NCBI GenBank assembly: GCA_002104895.1
Contig: MCFG01000201.1
Coordinates: 67,501 to 122,813, forward strand
DNA length: 55,313 nt
From: Anaeromyces robustus
Lineage: Eukaryota; Neocallimastigomycota; Neocallimastigomycetes; Neocallimastigales; Neocallimastigaceae
Direction: 5' to 3'
Shown here: positions 38,601 through 51,252 of the stretch, one piece after another
Layout: each line of letters begins with the position of its first letter
Numbering within the stretch: position 1 is the first letter of the stretch
Translations under genes and position numbers: made by a program
Notes under the pieces: model-generated
The model's input: the letters and a program-made list of their open reading frames with translations, nothing else
The model's database searches: none
What the model was told of the DNA's origin: nothing

Positions 38601-39339
38601 GTAATTTAATATTTGAAATTTAAATATATTAAATTTTATATTTAAATTATATATTTTATTATTTATATATTTATATATAACCTATTTATAATTCGTGATA
38701 TATATATATATGTATAGATTGCTAAACAAGCTGAAGATTATAAGAAGTTAGAATTAATGAATGAACAAAAGAGAAGAATGAAACAATTAGAATATGGTAG
38801 AGAAATGGAAAGATTAATAAGAGAAAGAGATCAATACTTAGAGAATAAGAAGAAACAAGAAGAAGAAGAAAATAGAAAACTTGAAGAATTAGAAAAATTA
38901 AGATTAGAAGTTGTTGAAGCTGAACGTCAAAGATTACTTAAAGAGCATGCTACTCAACTTGTTGGTTATCTTCCAAAGGTATATTCATATTTTTAATTTT
39001 TTTTTTTACTGTTTATTAAAACATTACCTTAATTATTTAAATATAAATATATATTAATAAATGATAAATTTTAATTAATAATATATATTATTATTATTAT
39101 TTTCATATTTAATTATTTTATTTGCATATTAATGATCTTCAATATAATAATATAACAACAATAATAATAATAATAATATATTTTATAATATATTATTATC
39201 ATTTTATTTTAAATAGGGTGTTATACGAGATGAAAATGATTTAAAACTTTTTGATGAAAAACTTCAAAAACAATTTGAAGAATTACAAATAACAAAACAA
39301 AAAAATAGTAGAAGTATACCAACATCAACTTTATTTTAA
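35655..39339 (+). CDS. MNS1: MNS1 orthologue, axonemal doublet inner protein
   Basis: Coiled-coil trichohyalin/plectin-homology (TPH) protein. Animal MNS1 lies inside axonemal doublet microtubules and is needed for motile flagella. Eleven exons: 35655-35669, 36023-36142, 36406-36423, 36617-36739, 36940-37179, 37431-37660, 37846-38062, 38263-38370, 38478-38600, 38718-38978, 39217-39339. They encode 525 aa (human about 495). After a short head (LDLPPHDRGKGH) almost all of the protein is Glu/Lys/Arg-rich helix, including REEMKRRRREELKKIN and LADEIERNEKEKEM. The best family mark is the C-terminal block AERQRLLKEHATQLVGYLPK followed by GVIRDENDL. Exon 1 (15 bp) and exon 3 (18 bp) are tiny and least certain, and the start rests on MSSLK before a GTAAAG donor. 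Other TPH proteins (CFAP45, CFAP53, trichoplein) are alternatives, but the C-terminus favours MNS1. Confidence 0.87.
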
Positions 39340-41073
39340 TTTCATTAATATTAATAATTAAAAAAAAAAAAAAAAAGAAAGATAATAATATAATAAAAAA
39401 ATAATAGAAAAAAAAATAATATAAATATAATAATATTTCTTTTCTTTTTTGTGAATAAAAAAAAAAGCTTTTTTTTTATTAATTTTATTAAATATCATAA
39501 TTTTAGTTTAATATCAATATTTTTTTAAAAAACAAATGAGAAAAAAAAATATATAGAATTATAAATAACATTATGTTATAAATTACTATTTTATATTAGA
39601 CAATATTCATTTTTTTTTTTCTCAATAATAATTATTATAAAAACAAAACAATCATTCACATATTATCATATTTTTAATCTGTATTTTATTTAAATGATAA
39701 AAAAAGAAAAACTATTATTAAATAATAATTATCCTCTATAATAATAAAATATAATAAAATATAATAATTAAAATAAAACAAAATAATAAAAAAAACATAT
39801 TGAAAAAAAGAAAGAAAAGAAAACTTAATAATAAAATGATTAAACTTTTTTAATTATTAAATTTATTTATCAAATATTTTTTTTTTTTTTTTTTTTGTAA
39901 TTCAAAATTTTTGAAATTATTAATAAAAATAAGAATAAATATTAATAATTTTATTATTAATAAATAATAATTATTTAAAAAAAATAATAATGAAAAAGAA
40001 TAAAAATAATACTAAAATAATACAAAAATTATATATAAAATATAAAATATTTTATATATTAAAATATTAGTTACTACTAAAATGAATATTACAATTTTTC
40101 AAATAGTACAGTATATTGAAAAATTTCATATATACAGTACAGTATAAATTAATTAATAAATATTATTTTTAACTAAAAAATTACTATATATAAACTATGT
40201 AACTTTTTTTTTTTTTTATTTTTAAGAAAATGTTTTTTAATTTTATTTTATTATAATAATTGATGACTTTTAATTATGAAATGAAATAATTGTAAAATAA
40301 AATTAAAAAAAAAAAATAAAAACAAAAAACTAAAAACTAAAATATTGTGATAAAAAAAAATATGATGTAATTTGTTAATGAATGAATGAATTATAAAAAA
40401 ATAATAATAATTAAAAAGATATGAAAAAAAAAAAAAAAAATAAAGAATTTAAAATAATAATATAAAAATTATAAAGTAAAAAAAAATATATATATATATT
40501 ATTTTTATGATAATATATAATATTAAATTAATAATATTATATATTAACTAATAAATAATATTATATTATCTATTATCTATTATCTATTATTTATTATCTA
40601 TTATGTTAAATTAATTTATAAATTAATTATTTGAAAATAATAATAACAATAATAATAACAATATTTGATAATAATAATAATAATAAAGAAAGAATTAAGT
40701 AATGATTATATAAATAAAAAAAAAATTAAAAATAATAAATAAAAAAAAAAAAAATAAAAATAAAAAAAAAAAAAAGAAAAAAGATACGAAAAAAAACTAC
40801 AATTCTTTTTTTTACTGATCATTATATTTCTCTATTGATAATTAAATAATTACTGATAAATATAAAAAAATAAACTTGAAAAAAAGTATCTAAAATTTAA
40901 TTGAAAATAAAAATATTTTTTAATAATACTTTCTTTAATTTAATTTAATTTAATTTAATTTAATTTTTCTTTTTCTTTTTTTTTTTTTTTTTTTTTTTTT
41001 TTGTTTCTTTTCATATTGATTATTAATTACTAATTATTAAATTATTATCATTATTGTTATCATTATTATTATA

Positions 41074-41106
<33 letters not shown>

Positions 41107-41201
41107 TAGTATTAATTTAATTTAATTTAAAAAAATTTTTTTTTTTGAATTATTCCACTTCTTTATTTTTTTTCTTTCTGTTTTTTATTTTAACTGAATG
41201 T
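39340..41201. other. Gene-free convergent intergenic region
   Basis: The 3' flanks of MNS1 (plus) and the bHLH gene (minus). It contains A/T homopolymers, a short (TTATCTATTA) repeat near 40564-40602, (TTTAA)n near 40935-40966 and (TTA)n near 41075-41103. I see nothing coding. Confidence 0.65.
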
Positions 41202-42740
41202 TTAATAGAAATAAGGATAATTATTGGATGCATTTGTTTTATTTTGATTATTTTGATCAATAGATATATTATTATGACCACTGGTATTAAGATTAGAATT
41301 GGTATAATTAAGTGGCATAAGTGGATTTATGGTATTATTTGATGTCATGGAAGTAGGATTTATTTGTTTAATGATGACTGGTGTAGATATAGGTTGTTGA
41401 ATAATTTGTAATGGTGAACTATTTTGATGAGGATGTTGTTGAGGATGTTGTTGATAAGAATTAATAGTTGAAATATTATTATTGTAATAATTTGCTTGAT
41501 TATAATTTGGTGAAACATTATTAACAACTAAAGAAGGATTTCCAACTTGAAGAGGTACATTATTAGTTTGAGGTATATTAATAGTATTTTGATTTTGAAT
41601 TGTTAAATTAGTTGAATAGGGATGTATTTGAGTAGGATGATGAGGATTATTAATATTAGGATTATTAATTGGAGGTGATAATGAAATAACTTGTGATACA
41701 GGAACCATTTTAGTTTGATTAATAGGAGACATTTGATTTTGGAAAGCTAAATGAGGAGATTGTTGTAATGGATAACTATTAGCTCTTTGATAATGGGTTA
41801 AATGTGAAGGATAAATAACTGGAGTAGTTTGAGAATTATTAATAGAAGCTACACGATTTTGTTGTATAGGTGGATGATGATGAATTGGTGAATTAGGAAG
41901 ATTCATAAGAGATGAATTAATTGGTGAAACTTGATTGGTTAATGGTAATGAAGTACGTTTTATTGTCATACTTAATGGAGTAGAAGTTAATGGATGATTT
42001 ATTGGATTTTGAGGAATATTAATAGAATTTGGTGATGGTGAATGAACGGGTGTAGATCCAGGAGTAAGGGTTACAGAGTTTAATGGTAAAACTACAGGTG
42101 ATATAATACTATTATTAGTATTATTTTTATTAATGGTAGTAGTTGAAGAAGTAGTAATAATACTACTATTATTACTATTATTACTATTAATTTTATTTTG
42201 AGTATTTATAAGTATTGGAGAAGGTTCCTGTGCATTTGTTATATTAGGTAAAGAAGATTTTATTTTATCATCTAATAAAGTTGATACAGGTGACTCAGTT
42301 AAAGGTAAAATAATTTCATTATTGATACTTGAAGAATTTTGTGTTTGATCCAAATAAGAAATAGGTTTTGATACAGTAATATCTTCCATTTTTATATTAG
42401 TAGTAGCAGTATTAATATTAGAAGTAGTAGAAGGATTAGAAGTATTAGTTGTTGTTGTTGTTGTTGTTGTTGTAGTTGTTGTAGTAGTAGCAGAAACAGA
42501 ATTAGAAGTAGAAGTAGTTGATGGTAAACCATTTTGATCTATATTTTCGAAAAAATTAACACTATCTAATGAAAGTGGTATATCGTTAAGATTTGTTAAA
42601 TTATTAAAAATTTCATTGGTATTACCTGTAATCTTCATTATATCTGAAAGTTGTGATGAATTTGCCGTTGCTGTTGTTTTTGTTGCTGTTGTTGTTATTA
42701 TTTCCTTTTTAACTTTTAATTCTTCTTGTTTTTCATTAAG

Positions 42741-42781
<41 letters not shown>

Positions 42782-44748
42782 CAATTTTATTTAATTTTTG
42801 CTTTTTAAATGGTTGTACTTCTAATGAGGAAGTAGCCTTCATTTTTTTATTTATTGATCCAGTTGAGATTACTGATGATGTTAATAATGTTGGTGTTGAT
42901 GTTAATGTTATTGATGAAGATGATGATACTGCAGAATTTATTGATGATGCTTTAGAAGAAGTTACAGTTAATGTTGTAGATGAAGTAGTAGATATTATTG
43001 AAGGAGAAGAAGATATTGATGATGATGTAACAGATAATACTGGTGAAATAGTTGATGGGATGATAGAAGAAGATGTAGTTGAATTAGATGAAATAACTGA
43101 TGACGAAGATGCACCTGGCTTTGTTTTAGAAATAGTGATAGATTTATTATTAGTAATAATGGATGGGGATTTTAATTTGGTTGAAATATTTTTTAATAAT
43201 TGTTTTGTTAAGGGTAATTTTGAATTATCATCATTAATACCATTATCATTATTTATACTAATTATATTTTTATCATTTTCAGTATTAACATTACTATTAA
43301 TTTTATTAACCCTAATTATTTCATATTTTATATTCTTTAATTTATTATTAATATTTACATCAATATCATTTTTTGCTTTAAACTTTAATTTATTTATTTT
43401 ATTATTATCACCATCCAAACTTGTAATATTTTCATCATTATTATTACTAATATTATTTAAAATGTTATCTTCACTATTATTAATATTTTTATTATTTTTT
43501 GATGATTTATTTTGTTTATATTTTACCGGTAACTTTTTTAATCCAATTCCTGGGCAATATTCATATTCTTTTAATACATCATAATCATCTTCATCGTCTT
43601 TACATTTACTAAGTTGAAATCTTAAATTTGTATTTTCCTTAATTAATAAAGTCATTTTTTTCTTTAAGGATTTTATTTCTTCCTTATAAGATTCTATAAG
43701 GTTTGAATTTATTTTTTGCTTTAATTTATCTATTTCTGCTTTTAATGTATCAATATATTCTATAATTATATAAATATATTAAAAGGAAAAAAAAAAGTAA
43801 AATTATTAATTTTGTTTTAGAAAATAAATACTACTTTAAATAAATTATATAAAAATATAAAAGTAAATAAAATAGTGAAAATTATATATATATATATATA
43901 TTACCTATAGCATTACAAACAATAGTAATGGTTGAAGATTTCTTAGAACATATATTTGGTAAACGACTTTTTAATTCTTCTAATTTAGATTTTTGATATA
44001 TTCTACGTTTCCTTTCTAAAGCGTTATGGTTTTCTCTTTTACGTTTTCTATTATGAAATATATTAAAAAAAAAAAAAAAAAAGATAAGATTTTTAATGTT
44101 TGTTTAGTTTGTTTTATTTAGTTTTAGTTTTTTTTTTTTTTTTTTGAAAATAAAATATAACAGATATAATAATATAATGTTAATATACATAGATTTATAG
44201 GTTAATAGGTTAATATATATATAATAAAATTTTACATATTCAAATAATAAATACATAAACAAAAAAAAAAAAATTACATACAATATTTCTTCATCATCAG
44301 TTTTTTCATCTTCTTCATCCTCACTTTCATCTTTTAACTTTTCTTTATTTCCTTCCTTTGTTTTATTATTTATTTCTTTTGAGGAAGACTTTGAAGTAGA
44401 TTTAGTTGAAGATGAAATTTTATCTGAGGAAGAAGATTTTGATGTTACTGTTATATCAGTCGATGAAGGTTTTGATATTGATTGTGATGATGATAAACTT
44501 GTTAATGAGGATATAGAATCTACTGAAGTTGGTATTGAAGTTAGTATTGAAGTTGGTATTGAAGTTGGTATCGAAGTTGATGTTGAAGTTGATGTTGAAG
44601 TAGATGTTGAAGTTGATGTTGAAGTTGATGTAGTTAAGTTTAATAATACGTTGGATAACGTTTCTGTTATATCAATTTTTGTTATTTTATCATTATCAAT
44701 AACAGGATTATTTTTTTGAGGTGATTTATTGGATGGATTTTGACTCAT
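41202..44748 (-). CDS. MAX/MYC-like bHLH leucine-zipper transcription factor
   Basis: Predicted nuclear E-box-binding regulator. Three exons: 44282-44748, 43905-44047, 41202-43759, encoding 1055 aa. An acidic, Ser/Thr-rich N-terminus (with Thr-Ser dipeptide repeats, about 40-80) is followed across intron 1 by the basic region ENHNALERKRR. Its His163, Glu167 and Arg171 have the His-Glu-Arg spacing used to read CACGTG-type E-boxes in MAX/USF proteins. Helix 1 is KLEELKSRLP. After the loop, helix 2 ends AIEYIDTLKAEI, running into a Leu/Ile heptad zipper to about residue 260. The rest (about 800 aa) is low-complexity: poly-Asn (13), poly-Thr (about 12), Ser/Thr-rich and Pro/Asn/Gln-rich, the usual make-up of an activation region. 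The introns (GTATGT...TAG, GTAATA...TAG) split the DNA-binding domain, and joining them restores it. The zipper is longer than in MAX. Confidence 0.87.
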
Positions 44749-44836
44749 TATTAATAATTATTACTTTTTTTTCTATTATTTTATTCTTTTATTTTATATA
44801 ATAATCTTTTTAAATTTAAATTATTAATTAAAAAAT

Positions 44837-44881
<45 letters not shown>

Positions 44882-46345
44882 ATATTATAAAATAATATGT
44901 ATTGATACTTGTTATTATTCTGTATCAAAACAAAGAGAAAATTATCATTATGATTGATATTATATTGTTTCTTTTATTATATAAACTATGGACTGTAAAA
45001 TTAGATAATGACATATGAAAAAGAAATAAAAAAAATTAATAACAAATAGTAATTAGTAAAAAAAATGATATATAAAAATAAAAAAGAAAAAAAAAAAAGA
45101 AAAAAAGAAAAAATTAAGAGTGATATTCAATAAAAAAAAAACAAATAACAACTTTATATATTTGTTACATATAATATGTTTATTTTTAATGTTATTGTTC
45201 TTGTTGTCTTTAGTTGTTAAATAATGTTATATAATGCTATTGAAAAAAAAAAAGTAATTATATTCATTATACTTTTATATTTTTATGATATTTATTTTAT
45301 ATAGAAAAGTGCAAACCTAAAAATATTAAATAAATTGTTACTCTATTTTTATTTTTATTTTACTTATTTTTTAATTATTAAAAAAATATGGTGATATGAA
45401 CTTTGTCAATAAATACATTTAATAAAATTGTAGTTTTAGAGAAATAAATAATTAATATGAAGAAATATATCATATTTGGATTATTTTCAATAACTTTATT
45501 ATACATTGTTTAATGTCACTCTTTTATATATTCTTTTATAATTATAATAACTTGAAAAAGAAAATATATATTTTTTTGTTTAAAAAAAAAAAAAAATAAA
45601 AAGTGAATTATGAAAAGAGCTAATATTTTTAATATTATTATCTATCTATCTATATATATAACACAGTATTATAATATTTAACTTTTTATCTTTTGCCAAA
45701 AAAAAAAAAAAAACTCAATGTCTATCCTATTATCTATGTATTTATGTATTGTTTTATAAAAAGATAAAAAAAATAACTCTAAACTTAAATACTACAATTA
45801 TTAATATATATTCGTTGAATTTTTTTTTAAACTAATAATATTTTTTTTTTAAAATTAATATTTTTTTTAAATGTGAAATTCAATTACTCTAAATGAAACA
45901 TTTAATTATCAATTTAAAAAATTTACCTATTATCATATATTGAATCTTTTAACTTGTTTTTTTTTTTTTTTCAATTTTCTCAATTACTTTTAGTATTTAT
46001 TTCAAATTATCGCTTATATTATGATATATCAATGAATATTTAAAATATAATAATTACTTATTTGTTATTGTTTTTTTTCTATTTCTTTACTTTTTTTTAT
46101 TTGCTTTTTTATTTTTTTCTTTTCTTTATATAATGATATATAGCACTTTTTTTAAATATTCCAATAACATAAAAAAAAAGTTTTTTTTTTTTTGTATATG
46201 TTAAATATATAAATAAATAAAAAGATATAAAGTTTTAATAATATTTATGATAAAGAAAATTAAAGTTTTACTGAATATATATGAAAAATGAAAAATGAGA
46301 ATATTAAATATTTATAAAAAAAAATAAAATAAAATAAAATAAAAA

Positions 46346-46381
<36 letters not shown>

Positions 46382-48085
46382 AACAAAATACCAAATATCA
46401 AATATAAAAAAAAAGCATAACACTGAACTACTACTAAATTATATTATTATGCATAAATATATATATTAACAATACATTTTACATTTAATATATATAATTT
46501 ATATTTAAAATATAAAAATGTAATATATTTTATATATTTTTTATATATTATATATATATTTATTCTATATATATAATATATTAATATATATTTAAAGAAT
46601 CAATTCATACAAATAGATGTAGATGTAGTTTTTTTTTTTTTTTTTTTTTTTTTGTTAAACTTAAAAAAAAAATTTTTTTAATTTATTAATAATTTATTAA
46701 TGAATAATAAATACATATATTTTAATGTATTATAATAGTATAGAATTATTTAAATTTATATATTTATGAATGTAATATTTATTATATGTTTTCAATTCAT
46801 TTTTTTTAATATTCCTTATAATTATCTTTTAATTAATTTTAGTGGATTTGTGGAATTTGTGGTTGTTTACTTTAAATTTTTAATTGAAATATAATATATA
46901 AACAATATAATATTAATATATAAGGTTTTATATATATATATTAAGGAATATTTTAAAAAAAAAAATCTTAATTCTTGATTACCAAATATCTTATTAATAT
47001 TTAATTTAAAAAAAAAAAAACTATATATAATAAAGTGTATTAATAATAAATTTAAAATTATATATAATAAAGTTTGGATAAAAATCTTGTCAATTTTTTG
47101 TTTAATAAATCCTTACTAATAATAAATAAACTTTAAGAACATATAATAAACTTTATTAATATTTATTTTATAATAAGTGATATATTTTATATATAATATA
47201 TATTTATTGTATAACATTAAAAATTTTTATTATATTATATTAACATTATATTTCTCTTCATATTATTTCATAATATTAATATTAATAATTCTTGTGTTAT
47301 GCTACTTTTTTGTTTACTTTGTGCAATATCCTAAATTCTTCTTCCTTTTTTTTTTTTTTTTCGCTATAATATATATTAATAAAATATATACTTTCTTACT
47401 ATAATATTAATTCTATTTATATTTATCATTATTTATTTTATTAATTATATAATTATAATAAAAAATCATTTCTAGTACAATTATTAACTACTATTATTTA
47501 TATACTATTATGATTATTATTAACTATTATTGTTATTATTTATAATATTATTATTTACTATTATTGTTATTAATATTATTAATAATTTTATCATTTTTTT
47601 ATTATTCACATTCACATTAGTATTTATTATTTTATTATTATTATTATTTATGATATTATTAACTATAATATTGTTAATTGCAATAATATTAATACTATAA
47701 TTAAAAAATAATAAGAAAAATAATATAATATAATTCATGACTTTTGTATTATATAAAAAAACTTTAAATTTATTTTTTTTTAATATATAAAAAGAAAAAT
47801 AGGAAAATAAAAAATGATAAAAATAGAGAAAACAATAAAAATTCAAAATTTAAAAGAAAATAATTATTTATTATTGTGTAATACATATGATAATATGAAT
47901 GTAAAAAATTTCATATATAAAATTATATATAAAATTATATATATAAACAAGTATTATTGAAAAAAAAAATTTATATAAATATAAATATATATATCATATA
48001 TAGTAATTATGTTTAATAATATAAAAATGAAAAAAAAAGTCTGGAATTTTTTAATATTAAAAATATACTTTTTTAAGTTTCTAAT

Positions 48086-48123
<38 letters not shown>

Positions 48124-48649
48124 AGAAAGAAAAAAAAAGGAATAAAAAAGAAAAAGAAAAAAGAAAAAAGGAATAAAAAAGAAAAAGAAAAAAGAAAAAA
48201 GAAAAAAGAAAAAAAAAGGAAACGTAAACAATAATTAAATATTTATAATTTTATTTTTAATCAATAATTAAAAAAGATTAATTATAAATAAATAATATTA
48301 AATAATGAAATATGAATATTTATAATGATAATAAATTTTATTAAAAGCAATAATTTTAAAAAATAAATATTATAAAATAGAATAATTAAAAATATATTAT
48401 AGAATTTTTGTAAAATTATATAATTAAGTACACTTTTTATTAGTATAATAAATAAACAATAAATAATATATAATTAAATGATGATAAAAAAAAGATATTA
48501 ATTAATAATAATTAAATAATTAAAAATAATTAAATAGAAATAAATAAAAATACAAAAATTTGTATAATTGTTTCTTTTTGATTTATAATAATAAGATTTA
48601 TTCTTATTATTATTATTTATTATTATATATTATAAATATATATATATAT

Positions 48650-48765
48650 TTATTTATTTATTTATCAATATTATTATTTCTATTATTTATTATTTATATA
48701 TTTATTTATTTATTTATTTATTTATCAATATTATTATTTCTATTATTTATTATTATTTATTTATT
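48650..48765. repeat. 60 bp tandem duplication
   Basis: A block containing TTTATCAATATTATTATTTC starts at 48661 and again, identical for over 30 bases, at 48721. Both copies are embedded in (TTTA)n. Confidence 0.8.
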
Positions 48766-49969
48766 ATTATTTATTTTTTATGTTAATCATAAAGAACTTA
48801 AATAATTAATAATAATTATAATTAAGCACCGTTACTACCAAACAAACGGCATTTTAATATATACACATTATATATAATATGACATAAATCCTATTCATTA
48901 TTTAAATGGTAAATTTATGTTTTGTTTTGTTTTGTTTTGTCTTTTTTTTTTTCTTTTTTGTCTTTTTTTTTTTCTTTTTTGTCTTTTTTTTTTTGTTTTT
49001 CTGGTTATCATTATACTAAATATAATAAATATTAAACTTTATTTAAAAAAAAAAAGGAGTACTATATATATATAAGTATATAATTTATATTATTTTTTTT
49101 AAAAAAATTTCAACAAAACAAAAAAAAAAACAATTTTATTATTATAAAGAAGGTATCAAATGTGAATATAAATTATTAAAAGCATAATAATATATATACT
49201 AAACTTTAAAAATAAATAATATAAATATATATAATATATATATAAAAATATATATAAAAATAAATTAAGAAATAGAATATATTATAAATATATATAATAT
49301 ATATATATAATATATTAAGAAATTGAATTTAGTGTATTAAAAAAAAAAAAACTTTTTTAAAAATTTTTTATATTACCTATAATAATATATATAAAGAATA
49401 TATAATAGAATGTAATAAATATATATTAAATATATATATATTAAATATATTATAATCATATATGTAATATATTAAATTTATATAATTAAAATTAATATAA
49501 AACTTTTTCTATATATGTATGTTTACACAAAAAAATTATTTATATCTAAAAAATTTGAATGTAACATAATAACAATAGATCAAAACTATTAATAATATTA
49601 TGTTTATAAAATACTTTACTATTATTTTCAATATTATAGTATTACAATATTATTATTCTACTATAGTTAATTATTATCTACTATTATTTTTTGTTATTAT
49701 TTTTACTATTAATTTTTCCTATTATTGTCATTATTTATTATCATTCATAAAAATATTCTATTTTTCTAAACATAATTATCTAAAAATTTTAAAAAAAATT
49801 GAAATTAATTTTTTATATTAAATAATCTTTTAAATTAAAGAATCTTTAAAAAAATTTTTTTAAACTTTTAAAGCATTACTTAATATTAATTATCAAAAAA
49901 AAAAAAAAAACGCTACCATTGAAATTTATAAATTAAGATATTTTTAACCATTAATAAAAAAATTACTAA

Positions 49970-49985
49970 ATATATAAATAAAAAT
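49970..49985. repeat. Left target-site duplication of SINE-like insertion
   Basis: ATATATAAATAAAAAT, identical to 50511-50526 on the other side of the insertion. Confidence 0.6.
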
Positions 49986-50510
49986 AGGGGACTTGACCCA
50001 GTCCCAGTTGGGTAGCGCGTTTAGCGGGTCGATGGAGGTATCGTTCGGTGCGGGTTCAAGACCAGGTGCAGGTCCACGTACGAGGGGTAATTCAAAGGCT
50101 GTATAAGTAGTTTTGAGGTTTCTATCCTAGGGATATCATGCAACCACCGTGATATTCAAAAGGCTTTCCCTCATGGTATTTATTCTACCCAACACAGGTA
50201 CTACAAATGATCACCAATGACTGGGAAGGGAGTCTTCGGTTAATTCTATAAGGATTAGGCGATGACAAAATTCTGCCTGTCTTAAAAGTATTACTGTTGG
50301 AGAGACAAGCGGGGCCTATTCTGAAGCTCGTGGTATAAGGAGACGCTATAGGAGTGTTAGGGCTAATCTTAATGTCCCAGCAGTGAATATGACAGCAGCA
50401 GAGCAGTGGTATCCGTTACGGAATTCCCTTCACACCTACATGGTAATGCACCGCTGTGTAGGTCACATGATGGAGATGGGTCCCATTAATGTGAGTCTAC
50501 ATTATTATTT
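49986..50510 (+). mobile_element. SINE-like retroposon with tRNA-related head
   Basis: A 525 bp block of normal GC content is dropped into DNA that is almost all A/T, and identical 16 bp direct repeats flank it. The first 80 bp look tRNA-derived. CCAGTTGGGTAGCGCG (about 50004-50020) resembles a D-arm/A-box and GGTTCAAGACC (50053-50063) fits the pol III B-box GGTTCRANNCC. An unrelated body follows, then a 3' end with stem-loops: ACCTACA/TGTAGGT (about 50437-50463), TCACAT (50463-50468) paired with ATGTGA (about 50489-50494), and ATGGG-T-CCCAT nested inside. The end is GTCTAC and a short (ATT)n tail. The order of head, body and short-repeat tail with a long target duplication is that of a SINE mobilised by a LINE. 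It is longer than a typical SINE. A LINE fragment or a structured ncRNA gene are the alternatives. Confidence 0.65.
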
Positions 50511-50526
50511 ATATATAAATAAAAAT
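50511..50526. repeat. Right target-site duplication of SINE-like insertion
   Basis: An exact copy of the 16 bp at 49970-49985. AT-rich context raises the chance-match rate, but the match falls exactly at the GC boundaries on both sides. Confidence 0.6.
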
Positions 50527-51215
50527 TTAAATTTTAAAAAAAAATTTATTCCTATAAAGAATTTTTTTATTATTATGTATTTTAAGTATTTTATTCAGTA
50601 TTGAAAACAATCAGTAATATTAATAATAATATTTGTAATGTAACATGATATTTAAATTAACTATATATATTTGAATATATTAAAATATATTAGAATTATA
50701 TACTAACATATATTATAGTTAAATTAATTATATATTGGATTGTATTGAAATATATTGGTATTATATTGGTATTATATATTATTATATTTATATTAGTTAT
50801 ATATTAGATTACATTAAAATATATTAATATTATATATTATAACGAAGAAAATTTTAAACATTTCTATTTTTACATGAATTTTTTTTTTATTTTTATGTCA
50901 ACATAATTAAATAAATATATATAATATTTAAACATTCATATATATTGTTAAGATAACTCCAATATATATAGAATATTAATATTAATATTAATATTAAATA
51001 ATATAAACCATTAATAGTATTATATTATTATATATTATTATTATTTAAATATATTGATAATTGTAGTTAACTTTTAATTTTTTACATTATTTTAATTTAT
51101 ATATATATTTATCATTAATGAATAAATTTAAATTATTTAATTATTTAATGATATAAATATAAAGTAAAAGTAAAAAAAATTTTTTTCTATATTAAAATGA
51201 AAAAAAAAATAAAAA

Positions 51216-51252
<37 letters not shown>

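Larger units (their letters stand above)
44749..49985. other. Long gene-free AT-rich stretch
   Basis: About 5.2 kb, probably starting with the bHLH promoter; a poly-T run of about 40 lies at 44838-44877, 90 bp upstream of that gene. Other contents are a poly-A block near 46347-46379, purine-rich GAAAAA repeats at 48119-48222, a 60 bp duplication near 48661 and T/C-rich repeats at 48925-49000. The frames at 47177-47404, 47520-47846, 48560-48805 and 49600-49821 are Ile/Tyr/Phe/Asn low-complexity and are not supported as genes. Confidence 0.65.

Noticed and set aside
42616-43584. 322-residue plus-strand frame
   Set aside because: It is antisense to the low-complexity part of the bHLH factor. 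Its Asp/Val/Leu-rich translation mirrors Asn/Ser/Thr codons on the sense strand.
50000-50070. Functional tRNA gene
   Set aside because: D-arm-like and T-arm-like words exist, but spacing is too long and I could not form a full cloverleaf or acceptor stem. A tRNA-derived head fits better.
50265-50604. Open frame through the SINE-like body, including a 73-residue frame starting at 50383
   Set aside because: It is short, has no recognised motif, runs into AT-repeat residues past the insertion boundary, and would lack a start in the first half.
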